Assembly: GCF_003416885.1 (NCBI RefSeq)
Contig: NZ_QVPD01000012.1
Span: forward strand, 1 to 64,000
From: Cognatiluteimonas weifangensis
Lineage (GTDB): Bacteria > Pseudomonadota > Gammaproteobacteria > Xanthomonadales > Xanthomonadaceae
Reading direction: 5' to 3'
Length of the DNA: 64,000 nt
This document shows positions 55,882 through 64,000 of the stretch, piece by piece (position 1 is the first letter of the stretch; the number at the start of each line of letters is the position of its first letter). Below the pieces are notes generated by a model, which worked only from the letters and a program-made list of their open reading frames with translations, made no database searches and was not told where the DNA came from. The position numbers were made by a program, and so were the translations under genes.

Positions 55882-56175
55882 CTAGTCTTCCTCTTCCTCG
55901 AACTCGACCAGCGCGTCGAGGTCGAACGCCAGCGCCTCGACCGCCTCGCGCACCTTGCGTGCGGTGGCTTCGTTCGGCGCCTCGACTTCGAGCTCGTGCG
56001 CATCGGGCCCGCGGATGTCGCTCAGACCCGCGGAACTGGAGTCGGCGTCGTCCATGCGGTCCATCATGTCCGCGACTTCCTCGACGTGCTCGATCCCCTC
56101 CAGGCTCTGCAGCAGATTGATCACGGCGCGGACATCATCTTCGCTCCCGGTCAGGCGCAGGCGCAGGGTCGGCAT
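55882..56175 (-). CDS. Small acidic protein of unknown function
   Basis: Protein of 97 aa starting [20 protein letters not shown], with an alternating pattern suggesting an ACT/ferredoxin-like alpha-beta fold, an Asp/Glu-rich middle ([13 protein letters not shown]) and an acidic end (VEFEEEED). No function is recognised. The ATG at 56175 is 45 bp inside the longest frame and starts the conserved-looking strand. Confidence 0.65.
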   Translation of the reverse strand: MPTLRLRLTGSEDDVRAVINLLQSLEGIEHVEEVADMMDRMDDADSSSAGLSDIRGPDAHELEVEAPNEATARKVREAVEALAFDLDALVEFEEEED

Positions 56176-56280
56176 GGAGGCATCTCGCGGTGGAATGCGG
56201 GGCAGCCTAGGCAGGCGCAAGCTAATGCGGCGTGACGGACGCGGCGCCTTGCCGCGCGCTGCGCGCCCGGATGCGCGCGT

Positions 56281-57243
56281 TCATTCCGCGGCGGCGGCCG
56301 GCGGCGGCGCACGCACCGGCAGCGGCACGTTGCACAGGTCGATGTGGCCGGCCGGAACCTTGTACCAGTCGTCGCGACGGTTGCGGCGCATCTCCACCAG
56401 TTGCGCGAACAGCGCGGTATCGGTGCGCAGCAGCTGCAGCGGCGTGCGTTGCGCTTCGGGCAGGTCGGCGGCCAGCGCGATCGATCGGATCGGCGTGCGC
56501 TGCTCGGGGTGCGCGTAGAAGCCCATCGGTGCCGGTCCGCGCGGGATCACGCTCAGCAGCTCCATGCCCTGCACGACGCGGCCGACGACGGTGATGTTGC
56601 GGTCCAGCTGCCGCGGCGACTGGCCGTCGACCACGTACAGCTCGGTACCGTTGCTGGAATCGGCGGCGACGTCGCGGCCGGCGCCCAGGGTGCCGTAGCA
56701 GTGCGCCAGCCAGGCCTGGCCGGAAGCCGGGTCGCGCGCGGCCGGGAAGCCGTCGGCGAAGCCCACTTCCGGCGCCCAGCCGTCGCGGTCGGGCAATCGG
56801 TCGAAGGCGAGGCCCTCGGAGGTGCGGGTGAATTCGGCCGGCAACTGCGGCCTGGCGCTGCCGATCGGCTTGCGCGCGGCGGCGTCCTCGGTCGGGTCGC
56901 CGAACTGGACCACGAAGTTGTCCTGCGAACGGTAGATGCTCAACCCGTCCCAGTAGCGTTCCCGCGCCAGCGTGCGGATGTTGGCCACGTGCGCGGGGGC
57001 GAACCCGGGCGCCAGCTCGATCACCACGCGGCCGGCCGCCAGGTCCATGTACAGCGTGTTGGCCGGGTCCGGCGTGCGCCAGTCCGACGGGCTGGAGGCA
57101 TCGAGCAGCTCCTGCGCCGATCTGGGCTGCGGCACGGCTGTCGCGGCTTCGGGCGATTGCTGCGTCGCCGCCGCGCTCGGCGACAACGCCATCGCTGCCA
57201 GCGCGAGCGGCAGGGCGGACCACAGCGGGCGCAGGTTCGGCAC
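56281..57243 (-). CDS. Exported cyclophilin-type peptidyl-prolyl isomerase
   Basis: Protein of 320 aa with a signal peptide (residues 1-26), then a cyclophilin-like fold: [20 protein letters not shown] near residue 73, [21 protein letters not shown] near 97 and [12 protein letters not shown]. It is longer and more divergent than PpiA, with a C-terminal extension of about 70 residues. It should help periplasmic protein folding. The start is GTG at 57243, supported by AAGGAG six bases upstream. Confidence 0.87.
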   Translation of the reverse strand: MPNLRPLWSALPLALAAMALSPSAAATQQSPEAATAVPQPRSAQELLDASSPSDWRTPDPANTLYMDLAAGRVVIELAPGFAPAHVANIRTLARERYWDGLSIYRSQDNFVVQFGDPTEDAAARKPIGSARPQLPAEFTRTSEGLAFDRLPDRDGWAPEVGFADGFPAARDPASGQAWLAHCYGTLGAGRDVAADSSNGTELYVVDGQSPRQLDRNITVVGRVVQGMELLSVIPRGPAPMGFYAHPEQRTPIRSIALAADLPEAQRTPLQLLRTDTALFAQLVEMRRNRRDDWYKVPAGHIDLCNVPLPVRAPPPAAAAE

Positions 57244-57306
57244 GGGCGACTCCTTGGGCGGCGATGCACCGATTCTGGCGCAGCGCCGCCACTGTCGCCA
57301 TCGCCG

Positions 57307-57510
57307 TCAGTGTCGGGTCTGCGATTTGTCGCTGCCCGATTTGCGTCCGGAGCCGGACTGCTTGCCGCCGCCGTCGCGCTTGTTGACCGTGGCCCAGGCG
57401 ATGCGCTCGGCGTCTTCCCTGGAACGGCCTTCCTTCATTTCGCTCTGCTCGATGTGCCGGGCCTGGCGTTTCTGCTTGTCGGTGTAGCTGGATTTCTCGC
57501 CGCGTGGCAT
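57307..57510 (-). CDS. Small basic stress-type protein
   Basis: Hydrophilic protein of 67 aa: [20 protein letters not shown], then [20 protein letters not shown] and a Ser/Gly/Lys tail. This is a common small family often labelled plasmid stabilisation or KGG-like, without a demonstrated function. The ATG at 57510 has GGAG upstream. Confidence 0.75.
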   Translation of the reverse strand: MPRGEKSSYTDKQKRQARHIEQSEMKEGRSREDAERIAWATVNKRDGGGKQSGSGRKSGSDKSQTRH

Positions 57511-57700
57511 CTGTTTTCTCCGCGGCCGCGTGGGGGGAGCGGCCGGCGCCATCCTGGCCGCTCCGCCGTCAACCGGCGGCGATGAAACCGTAAAGCCGGT
57601 GTGGGTCGTGCCGATCGAATGCCAAGCGGGCATGACTAGCGGCACATTCGCTATACCGAAGTTAGCAATAGCATCCCTGCAACCTGTTCGGGAGCCCGTC

Positions 57701-58120
57701 GTGGCCGCTTCCCCCGCATCGTCAGCCGCTGCCCCGGACGACCCCGACGTCGCCGGGCAGCAGCTGCGCAAGTTCCAGAAGGAGCTCAGCGCCGGCACCG
57801 TGTCGCTGGCGCTGCTGGGGGTGCTGGCTGCCGCTGCCGAGCCGATGTACGGCTATCAGATCGCCAAGCGCCTGGAGTCGGTCGGCGAGGGCGTGCTTGC
57901 CGGCAAGCAGAGCGCGCTGTATCCGGTGCTGCGCAACCTGGAGGGGGCCGGCCTGCTGCAGAGCTTCGTCGAGCCGTCGGTTGCCGGGCCGCCGCGCCGC
58001 TACTACCGCATCACCGCCGTCGGGCGGGACGTCCTTCACGCCTGGACCCGGGCCTGGTGCGCCACCCGCGATTCCGTCGATTCCGTCCTCGATTCCGTCT
58101 CTCAGGGCCCTTCCGCATGA
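57701..58120 (+). CDS. PadR family transcriptional regulator
   Basis: Winged-helix regulator of 139 aa: LGVLAAAAEPMYGYQIAKRL near residue 41, GKQSALYPVLRNLEGAGLL near 68 and RRYYRITAVGRDVL near 98. The start is GTG at 57701 because GGGAG lies six bases upstream at 57690-57694. An in-frame ATG at 57632 adds an unstructured extension. The AT-rich promoter patch near 57650-57676 contains GCTA/TAGC half-sites, a possible own operator. It overlaps the next gene by 4 bp. Confidence 0.87.
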   Translation: MAASPASSAAAPDDPDVAGQQLRKFQKELSAGTVSLALLGVLAAAAEPMYGYQIAKRLESVGEGVLAGKQSALYPVLRNLEGAGLLQSFVEPSVAGPPRRYYRITAVGRDVLHAWTRAWCATRDSVDSVLDSVSQGPSA

Positions 58121-59040
58121 ACGCCATGCCCGATCCGCCGTTGCCGACCTCCATCCCCGAGTACCTGGCACGCCTGCGCGCGGCGCTGGCCGGCGCCGAT
58201 CCGGCCCTGGTCCAGGACGCGCTGTACGACGCCGAGGAATACCTGCGCTCGGAGCTGGCCGAGCATCCGGAGCAGTCCGAGGCCGAAGTCATCGCCGCGG
58301 TCGCCGGCAGCTACGGCGCGCCGGACGAGGTCGCCGACATCTACCGCGACACCGAGGTCAAGGTGCAGACCGCCTTGCGCGCGCCGCCACCGCCGCCGCG
58401 CAGCTCGGCCATCGGCCGCTTCTTCGGCGTCGCCGCGGACCCGCGCACCTACGGCGCGCTGTTCTATTCGCTGCTGGCACTGGCCACCGGCATCTTCTAT
58501 TTCACCTGGACGGTGACCGGGATCGCGCTGTCGCTCGGGTTGTCGGTGATCATCATCGGCATCCCGTTCGTGATCCTGTTTCTGGGTTCGGTGCGGCTGC
58601 TGGCTTTGGTCGAGGGCCGGGTCGTGGAGGTGATGCTCGGCGAACGGATGCCGCGACGGCCGCTGTACGCCGACCGCGAGCGGCCGGTGCTGGCGCGGAT
58701 CGGCGGGATGTTCACCGACCCGCGCACCTGGTCCACGCTGCTGTACCTGCTGGCGATGCTGCCGCTGGGCGTCGCCTACTTCACCATCGCGGTGACGCTG
58801 CTGGCGACCGCGCTGGGGCTGGTGGTCGCGCCGCTGCTGATCGTCTTGGGCGCCTTCGACGGCTGGTCGCTCTCCGGCGGCTGGATCGGTTACTGGGAAC
58901 CGGCGACGACCCTGGGCGCATGGGAGCTGCCGATCGCCTTCGCCTGCGGCGTGCTGCTGCTGTTCGCGACCTTGCATCTGCTGCGCGGGATCGGGCGCCT
59001 GCACGGGGCGATCGCCAAGCAGTTGCTGGTGAAGGCGTAA
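58117..59040 (+). CDS. HAAS/DUF1700 membrane protein, partner of PadR
   Basis: Protein of 307 aa. An N-terminal HAAS-type cytoplasmic domain (PEYLARLRAALAGADPALVQ, EEYLRSELAEHPEQSEAEVI, residues about 11-75) is followed by two copies of a two-helix sensor-like module (AADPRTYGALFYSLLALATG near 110; FTDPRTWSTLLYLLAMLPLG near 205). PadR-HAAS pairs are common; the membrane protein is thought to sense envelope state or modulate the regulator. The ATGA overlap shows tight coupling. Confidence 0.87.
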   Translation: MNAMPDPPLPTSIPEYLARLRAALAGADPALVQDALYDAEEYLRSELAEHPEQSEAEVIAAVAGSYGAPDEVADIYRDTEVKVQTALRAPPPPPRSSAIGRFFGVAADPRTYGALFYSLLALATGIFYFTWTVTGIALSLGLSVIIIGIPFVILFLGSVRLLALVEGRVVEVMLGERMPRRPLYADRERPVLARIGGMFTDPRTWSTLLYLLAMLPLGVAYFTIAVTLLATALGLVVAPLLIVLGAFDGWSLSGGWIGYWEPATTLGAWELPIAFACGVLLLFATLHLLRGIGRLHGAIAKQLLVKA

Positions 59041-59067
59041 CCGCCGGCCGCCTCCGGCGCGATGTGG

Positions 59068-59093
59068 CCCTTCTCCCGCAGGCGGGGGAAGGG
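59068..59093 (+). terminator. Hairpin after the HAAS gene
   Basis: CCCTTCTCCCGC pairs with GCGGGGGAAGGG with one G-U mismatch and a short loop, 27 bases after the stop. There is no T-run. It also resembles the CCCTCTCCCCGC repeat halves in the 41.2-kb element, so it may be a single repeat copy working as a terminator. Confidence 0.45.
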
Positions 59094-59214
59094 CGCTGCA
59101 GCGGGAGGCCTTCACGCCGCCCGCGGGGCGCTCGGGCTGCGGAGCGTGGCGACGACCGGGGCGACGGATGCGGCCCGGACGGCTTTCCCACGCAAGCGCG
59201 GAGCCGGGCAGCGA

Positions 59215-61305
59215 TCAGTCCGGGCGCCACTCCAGCCCGACATACAGCGCACGCCCGTCGCCGGGCAGGAAGTTGCGGCCGTCCACGCCGCGGGCATCGG
59301 CGACCACGTTGGTGCTGGCGATCCAGCGGCGGTCGCCCAGGTTGCGCAGGTCGGCGAACCACTGCCAGTGGGCGCCCGCATCGCCGCCGAGCCTGAGTCC
59401 GATGGTGGCGAAGCCGGGTGCGCGGAACGTGTTGGCGTGGTCGACGTAGCCGCCGTGCGGCACCCATTCCAGGCTCGGCTCGACATGCCAGCGCGCCCCG
59501 CGCGCCCAGCGCAACGCGGCGCGCAACTGCTGCGGCGGGACGCCGGCCAGCCGGTTGTCGCCGTAGACCGGGTCGCGCTGGAAGCGGAAGTCGTTGTAGA
59601 GGTAGCTGGCCGACAGCCGCCAGGCGGGCGCGGGTGTCCACTCCACGCCGAACTCGAGGCCCTGGTGCAGGCTGCGGTCGGCGTTGACCGTGCCCAGCGG
59701 GTTGCCCTGGCCGTCGCTGAGCGCCAGCAGCTCGCCGTCGATCCGCGCGCGGTACAGCGCCAGGTCCAGCGACAGCGTTTCGCGGTGCAGGCGCAGGCCG
59801 AGTTCGGCGCTGGTCGCGCGCTGCTGGTCGACCGGGGTGACGCCCGGTCCGCCGCTGAGTTCGCCAAAGCTCGGCGGCTCGGCGCTGCGGCTGAGGTTGG
59901 CGAACAGCTGGGTGCCCTCGCCGGGCAGCCAGCGCAGCCCGAGCTTGGGACTGACGGCCGTGTAATCGACCTCGAAACTCTCGTCGCGGCCGCCGCTGAT
60001 GAGCAGGTCGCGCGAGCGCCGCTCCGCGCGCAGCGCCTGCGCGCCCAGCGCCAGCGCCCAGCGTGGCGTCAGCCACAGCTGCTCCTCGACGAAGGCGCTG
60101 GTGTTGGCCGCGTGCTGGTCGAAGCGGTTGCTGGGCGCGCCGGCGCGTCCGCCGACATTGACGAAGCGTTCGTCGTCGAGGCGACCGCGCACGTGCGACA
60201 TGCCCGCGACGAGGATGTGGCGCCTGCCCCCCAGCATGCCTTCGCTGCGCCAGCGCAGGTCCAGGCCGTCGTCGCGCGAGGCCTGCTCCAGCACCTGGAA
60301 GATCGGATGGTGCAGCGACTTGTCGGAATGGAACAGCGAGAGCGTGATGCTGCCGGCGTCCGTCGGTGCCCAGGCGAGCTTGCCGGCGACGCGGTCCAGG
60401 CGGAAGTCGCGGCGCTGGTCCAGCGCGAGGTTGGCGGGCGCCGCCAGCGCCGGATCCTGCAGTGCCTCGGCCAGGGTGAGGTTGCCGGGCAGCTGCGAGC
60501 GGGTGTCGACATGGGTCAGGTACAGCCGCCCGTCGAGGCGGTCGCCGAACTGGAAGCCGGCATTGCCGGACAGGCGGTAGTTCTCCTGCACCGCGTGCGC
60601 GCGGTAGCCGTCCTGGCGCGCGCCGGTCAGGCTGAGGTAGGCGTCGGCGCGGCCGCTGCTGCCGGCCAATGCCACTTGCGCGCGGCGGCTGCCGAAGCTG
60701 CCGGCTTCCAGCCGCAGCGTGCGCGGCGCGGCGTCGTAGCCGGCGGGGGAGACGAAGTCGATCGCGCCGCCGAGGGTGGCGGCGCCGGCTTCCAGCGCGT
60801 TGGCGCCGCGCCAGATCTGGATGTAGCGCGCGGCCAGCGGCTCGATCGCCTGGAAGTCGAAACTGCCGTCGGCCAGGTTGAGCGGCACGCCATCCTGCAG
60901 CAGCGCGATGCCGCGACCGTGGAAGGTGCGTTGCAGGCCGGAACCGCGGATCGACAGCCGCGCCTCCTCGGCGCCGAAACGCGGCTGCACGAACACGCCG
61001 GCGGCGTAGCCGAGGGCGTCGGCGAGGGTGCCGACGCGGCCGTCGCGGTAGCGTTCCGCGTCGACCAGCGCGGTGGCGCCGGCGCGCTCGTCCAGGCGTG
61101 CGCGCGCCTGCGCGAGGTCGGGGACGCTCTGCGCCAGCGGCCGCTGGCCGCGCACCTCGACGCGCTCCAGGGTGACGGCTTGTTCGGAATCGGGATCGGA
61201 TGCGGGGAGAGGGTCGGCGGCCAGCGCCGCGGACGGCGGCAGCGCCAGCAGCAGCGCAACGGCCAGGCGCGACGCACGCGGCGCCGCGGGGGAGGAAAAC
61301 GACAT
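59215..61305 (-). CDS. TonB-dependent receptor, possibly for copper
   Basis: Outer-membrane receptor of 696 aa with a signal peptide (residues 1-29), TonB box region VTLERVEVRGQRPL near 44, plug motifs LSIRGSGLQRTFHGRGIALLQ-like stretch near 117-135 and GAATLGGAIDFVSP, and a barrel ending YVGLEWRPD. The substrate is not evident. The gene directly upstream encodes a DUF2946 protein, a family often found with copper receptors, so copper uptake is a guess from context. It lacks a His-rich loop like the ZnuD-like receptor. GGAG lies upstream of the ATG. Confidence 0.88.
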   Translation of the reverse strand: MSFSSPAAPRASRLAVALLLALPPSAALAADPLPASDPDSEQAVTLERVEVRGQRPLAQSVPDLAQARARLDERAGATALVDAERYRDGRVGTLADALGYAAGVFVQPRFGAEEARLSIRGSGLQRTFHGRGIALLQDGVPLNLADGSFDFQAIEPLAARYIQIWRGANALEAGAATLGGAIDFVSPAGYDAAPRTLRLEAGSFGSRRAQVALAGSSGRADAYLSLTGARQDGYRAHAVQENYRLSGNAGFQFGDRLDGRLYLTHVDTRSQLPGNLTLAEALQDPALAAPANLALDQRRDFRLDRVAGKLAWAPTDAGSITLSLFHSDKSLHHPIFQVLEQASRDDGLDLRWRSEGMLGGRRHILVAGMSHVRGRLDDERFVNVGGRAGAPSNRFDQHAANTSAFVEEQLWLTPRWALALGAQALRAERRSRDLLISGGRDESFEVDYTAVSPKLGLRWLPGEGTQLFANLSRSAEPPSFGELSGGPGVTPVDQQRATSAELGLRLHRETLSLDLALYRARIDGELLALSDGQGNPLGTVNADRSLHQGLEFGVEWTPAPAWRLSASYLYNDFRFQRDPVYGDNRLAGVPPQQLRAALRWARGARWHVEPSLEWVPHGGYVDHANTFRAPGFATIGLRLGGDAGAHWQWFADLRNLGDRRWIASTNVVADARGVDGRNFLPGDGRALYVGLEWRPD

Positions 61306-61369
61306 GGCAAAGGCTCCGGAAACGGCACAAGGACGCGCGATGGCAGCGCGCGCAGGCAGGGCTTGTGGT

Positions 61370-61795
61370 TCAGGACGCCAGGGGCGGGCCGCGCGAACCC
61401 AGGCCGCAAGGGTGCGGAGCCTTGCGGCCGGGCGCCGATTTTCCTGTGCCAAACGCCGGTTGCGGACGCGGCAGGACGCCGGTCAGGCCGCCGGCCACCG
61501 TCAGTACGACCGCCGCCAGCAGCGGGCAGTAGGCGCACTCGTCGCCGGCATGGCCGGCGGGCGCGGGCGCGGGGTCGCCGTGGGCGCCATGTCCCCAGGA
61601 CGCCGGCAGGGCGACCGTGCGCAGGCCCGCGACCGTGCACAGGGCGCTCCAAGCCGGCGACGCCAGCGCGGGGGCGGTGTCGGCGCGCGCGCCCAGCAGG
61701 CGACCGAAAGTCGGCAGCGTCGCCAGCAGCAGCATGGCGACCAGCGCCAGCCGCGCCAGCGGGCGCTGCCAGGCCCGGGAGCGGAAGCGGATCAT
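61370..61795 (-). CDS. DUF2946 family protein
   Basis: Protein of 141 aa with a hydrophobic N-terminus (LARLALVAMLLLATLPTFG, residues 14-32), a His/Asp-rich middle (GHGAHGD) and the family motif DECAYCPLLAAVVLTVAGG near residue 84. DUF2946 genes commonly sit beside TonB-dependent copper receptors and copper stress genes. It is 64 bp upstream of the receptor on the same strand. GATACT ends six bases before its ATG, a weak leaderless-type promoter. Confidence 0.8.
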   Translation of the reverse strand: MIRFRSRAWQRPLARLALVAMLLLATLPTFGRLLGARADTAPALASPAWSALCTVAGLRTVALPASWGHGAHGDPAPAPAGHAGDECAYCPLLAAVVLTVAGGLTGVLPRPQPAFGTGKSAPGRKAPHPCGLGSRGPPLAS

Positions 61796-61874
61796 GCGGG
61801 GAGTATCCCGGCGGCCCGCGGCGGCCGCCAGTATTGGATGTGCAAAGGCCGGAGGGCGCGGTCTGCCATCGGCT

Positions 61875-63137
61875 TCAGGCGGTATGGCCGGCGATGAAAT
61901 CGCGGACCTGCGGATACACCTGCTCGCGCCAGCGGCGGCCGCTGAAGATGCCGTAGTGGCCGGCGCCCGCCACCGTCAGTTGCTGGCGGTCGGCCGCGGC
62001 GATGCCGCTGCACAGCGCGTGCGCGGCGTGGGTCTGGCCGGCGCCGGAGATGTCGTCGAGTTCGCCCTCGACGGTCAGCAGCGCGGTGCCGCCGCCCTTG
62101 TACGAGCGGATCGCCGCCGGATCCACGCGCGCGCCGGCCACGTCCCACAGCCCGCGCGGCAGCAATTGCTGCTGGAACACGATGCGCACGGTGTCGAGGT
62201 AGTACCTGGCCGGCATGTCGAGCACGGCGTTGTATTCGTCGTAGAAGCGGCGGTGCGCGGCGGCATCCTCCAGGTCGCCCTTGACCAGGTCCTGGTAGAA
62301 GTCCCAGTGCGACATGAAGTGCCGCTCCGGATTCATCGCCATGAACCCGGCGTGCTGCAGGAAGCCCGGATACACGCGGCGGCCGCGGCCGGGATAGTTG
62401 GCCGGCACGATCTGGATGAGGTTGCTCTCGAACCACCACAGCGGTTTCTGCATGGCCATGGCGTTGACCGCGGTCGGCGACTGCCGGGTATCGATCGGCC
62501 CGCCCATCATCACCAGCGAGCGCGGGGTGGTCTCGCCGCGGGCGGCCATCAGCGACACCGCGGCCAGCACCGGCACGGTCGGCTGGCAGACGCTGATCAC
62601 GTGCAGCTCGCGCGCGCCGATGTGGCGGATGAAGTCCTGGATGTAGGCCACGTAGTCGTCCAGCGAAAACGCGCCCTCGGCGGCCGGCACCATGCGCGCG
62701 TCGAGCCAGTCGGTGACATAGACCTTGTGGTCGCGCAGCAGCGTGCGCACGGTATCGCGCAGCAGGGTGGCGTGGTGGCCGGACAGCGGCGCCACCACCA
62801 GTACCGACGGGTCGCCCTTGAGCGTGCGCAGGTTGCCGGCGTCGTCGCTGTAGCGCTTGAAGCGCAGCAGCCGGCAGAACGGCTTGCGCGCCACCTCCTG
62901 CTCGACCACCGGGCAATGCTGGCCGTCGATCTCCACGGCGTGCAGGCCGAATTCCGGTTTCTCGTAGTCCTTGCCGACCCGGTACAGCAGCTCGCAGCCG
63001 GCGGCGATGCGCGAAGCCTCGGGGATGCCGGCGAGCCAGCTACCCGGTGCCGAGAACATCTTCGCGCCGGCCTCGGCCCAGTAGGTCAGCGGCGCCGCGC
63101 CGGCGCGCCAGAGTTCGTGCATCTGATACAGCAACAT
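61875..63137 (-). CDS. phaZ: Intracellular polyhydroxybutyrate depolymerase
   Basis: Protein of 420 aa of the PhaZ1 type (COG4553), which breaks down amorphous PHB granules inside the cell. The nucleophile is Cys184 in HVISVCQPTVPV, where classical lipases have Ser; Cys at this place is the mark of Ralstonia-type PhaZ1 (Cys183). LLYQMHELWRAGAAPLTYWAE is the family N-terminus, and the catalytic His is in VAGAGHYGIFSG. No phaC, phaA, phaB or phasin gene is in the window. Confidence 0.93.
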   Translation of the reverse strand: MLLYQMHELWRAGAAPLTYWAEAGAKMFSAPGSWLAGIPEASRIAAGCELLYRVGKDYEKPEFGLHAVEIDGQHCPVVEQEVARKPFCRLLRFKRYSDDAGNLRTLKGDPSVLVVAPLSGHHATLLRDTVRTLLRDHKVYVTDWLDARMVPAAEGAFSLDDYVAYIQDFIRHIGARELHVISVCQPTVPVLAAVSLMAARGETTPRSLVMMGGPIDTRQSPTAVNAMAMQKPLWWFESNLIQIVPANYPGRGRRVYPGFLQHAGFMAMNPERHFMSHWDFYQDLVKGDLEDAAAHRRFYDEYNAVLDMPARYYLDTVRIVFQQQLLPRGLWDVAGARVDPAAIRSYKGGGTALLTVEGELDDISGAGQTHAAHALCSGIAAADRQQLTVAGAGHYGIFSGRRWREQVYPQVRDFIAGHTA

Positions 63138-63233
63138 CGGTCCCCGTGCCCTTGCCGGCGTTGGTGCTGCGCCGCAGCATACTCCATGCCGGGCGCACGC
63201 CGCGGCCGCGCCGGTGTGACGCGGGCCGCAATC

Positions 63234-63827
63234 TCAGCCCGGCAATTCCAGCGCCGTCGCGCGGGCGCGCAGGCCCGGCGCCAGCCAGCAGTGCGAGCCG
63301 AGCGCGGCCAGGCCCAGGCGTTCGAAGCGCTGCCGGTAGAAGTGCGCCGGACGCGCCTGGAACTCCTCCTCGTCGCCCTCGGCGCTGTCCTCGCGGACGA
63401 AGACCTCCAGGAACGCCACCCCGCCGCACAGCGCGGCCAGGCCGGGCAAGCCGCGGTCGAGTTCGCGCGTGGACAGGTAGTGCAGCACGTCGCTGCATAC
63501 CAGCAGGTCCACCGGCGGGCACGGGCGCAGCAGGGCGAAGTCGGCGAAGCGCGCCAGGTGCAGGTTGCGCGTGCGGCCGTAGCGCGCGACCGCATACGGG
63601 CTGGCATCGAAGCCGAGGTAGCGCGCCTGCGGCCGCAACCGCAGCAGCGGCGCGCGCCAGGCGCCTTCGCCGCAGCCGATGTCCAGCACCGTGCGCAGCG
63701 GCCGCTCCAGGTGGTACTCGGCGGTCGCGACCGCAAGCGCGACCTTGCGCGCGAGCCGCCGCGCGCCGCCGATGCCGCGGCGGCGATACCAGCGGTCGAA
63801 GTAGTCGCGGTCGTATTGCTTGGTCAC
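63234..63827 (-). CDS. Class I SAM-dependent methyltransferase
   Basis: Cytoplasmic-type methyltransferase of about 197 aa: YDRDYFDRWYRRRG at the N-terminus, the SAM motif VLDIGCGEGAWRAPLL near residue 49, YLGFDASPYAVARYG, and LLVCSDVLHYLS. The substrate is unknown. The start is GTG at 63827, chosen because the longer frame to 63938 would run into the next gene. The ribosome site is weak, so the start is uncertain. Confidence 0.78.
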   Translation of the reverse strand: MTKQYDRDYFDRWYRRRGIGGARRLARKVALAVATAEYHLERPLRTVLDIGCGEGAWRAPLLRLRPQARYLGFDASPYAVARYGRTRNLHLARFADFALLRPCPPVDLLVCSDVLHYLSTRELDRGLPGLAALCGGVAFLEVFVREDSAEGDEEEFQARPAHFYRQRFERLGLAALGSHCWLAPGLRARATALELPG

Positions 63828-63908
63828 GGGAGTCGGGCCACGGCAGGCAGGCGGGGACGGGAAGCGCGCGCGTCGTATGATCGCATCCCTCGTTACGGAG
63901 CAGCCCGC

Positions 63909-64000
63909 ATGGCCTACCTGTGGACCAAGACCGCGCACCTGGTGTTCGTGATCGCGTGGATGGCGAGCGTGTTCTACCTGCCGCGGATCCTGGTCAACCT
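63909..64000 (+). CDS. hemJ: HemJ/CopD-like membrane protein, 5' part only
   Basis: The window ends after 30 complete codons. The visible part, MAYLWTKTAHLVFVIAWMAS then VFYLPRILVN, matches the first helix of the HemJ (UPF0093) family of protoporphyrinogen oxidases, including the conserved His10 (KTAHLVFV) and FYLPRI. GGAG lies nine bases before the ATG. It is divergent from the methyltransferase gene. Confidence 0.72.
   Translation, partial: MAYLWTKTAHLVFVIAWMASVFYLPRILVN

Noticed and set aside
57650-57676. Definite PadR operator
   Set aside because: The GCTA/TAGC half-sites are too short and degenerate to assert an operator; mentioned only as a possibility under the PadR gene.

Overview
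The window is a high-GC (roughly 70%) chromosomal segment of a gammaproteobacterium in the Xanthomonadaceae/Lysobacteraceae (Lysobacter, Luteimonas or a close relative). Clues are the folC-dedD-cvpA-purF order, a bTHX ribosomal protein with a long Ala/Lys tail, paired S46 dipeptidyl peptidases, the HutF branch of histidine degradation, many TonB-dependent receptors and exported enzymes, several promoters placed as for leaderless mRNAs, and abundant REP-type repeats. The genus is inference; nothing in the window fixes it. No rRNA, tRNA, CRISPR array, transposase or integrase gene was recognised.

Layout. 0-0.5 kb: tandem copies of an interspersed repeat (family A). 0.6-5 kb: two overlapping S46 exopeptidases. 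5-7.4 kb: serA plus a histidine-phosphatase that could be a phosphoserine phosphatase. 7.5-12.2 kb: folC-dedD-cvpA-purF. 12.2-15.4 kb: a DUF455 ferritin-like protein, lpxH and gltX. 15.4-18.6 kb: a zinc module of a Zur-like regulator, a ZnuD-like receptor and a MerC-like membrane protein, with a candidate Zur box in the divergent promoter. 18.6-19.4 kb: dense REP/REPIN repeats. 19.4-26.6 kb: bTHX, then hutI/hutF (divergent) and hutU, interrupted by a PEP-mutase-like enzyme, ogt and an exported methyltransferase. hutH and hutG are not in the window.

26.6-29.4 kb is the most distinctive part. A visibly AT-richer gene encodes a TIR-domain protein with a TPR-like middle and a unique C-terminus. 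It is followed by a cold-shock/DUF1294 membrane protein, and short direct repeats flank the pair. It looks like a horizontally acquired insertion behind hutU and is the best candidate for an undescribed immune gene.

29.4-43.6 kb: a nucleotide-sugar-epimerase-like protein, lipA, a GST, a small ORF that seems to start at AUC, nudB, a chorismate mutase-prephenate dehydrogenase behind a perfect palindrome, a fasciclin protein, a periplasmic ClpP/SppA-like lipoprotein, lemA plus a DUF2207 protein, an S4 protein, exported MsrB and MsrA, and DoxX. 43.8-51.5 kb: a GspA/GspB pair with a hexanucleotide repeat, an EamA transporter, a TfoX-N protein, DUF72, and a GAF-GAF-GGDEF-EAL protein. 51.7-59 kb: a membrane protein coupled to an M1 peptidase, a GFA protein, more repeats, an exported cyclophilin and a PadR-HAAS pair. 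59.2-64 kb: a TonB receptor next to a DUF2946 protein (copper-linked in other genomes), an intracellular PHB depolymerase with a Cys nucleophile, a methyltransferase, and the start of a HemJ-like gene cut by the window end.
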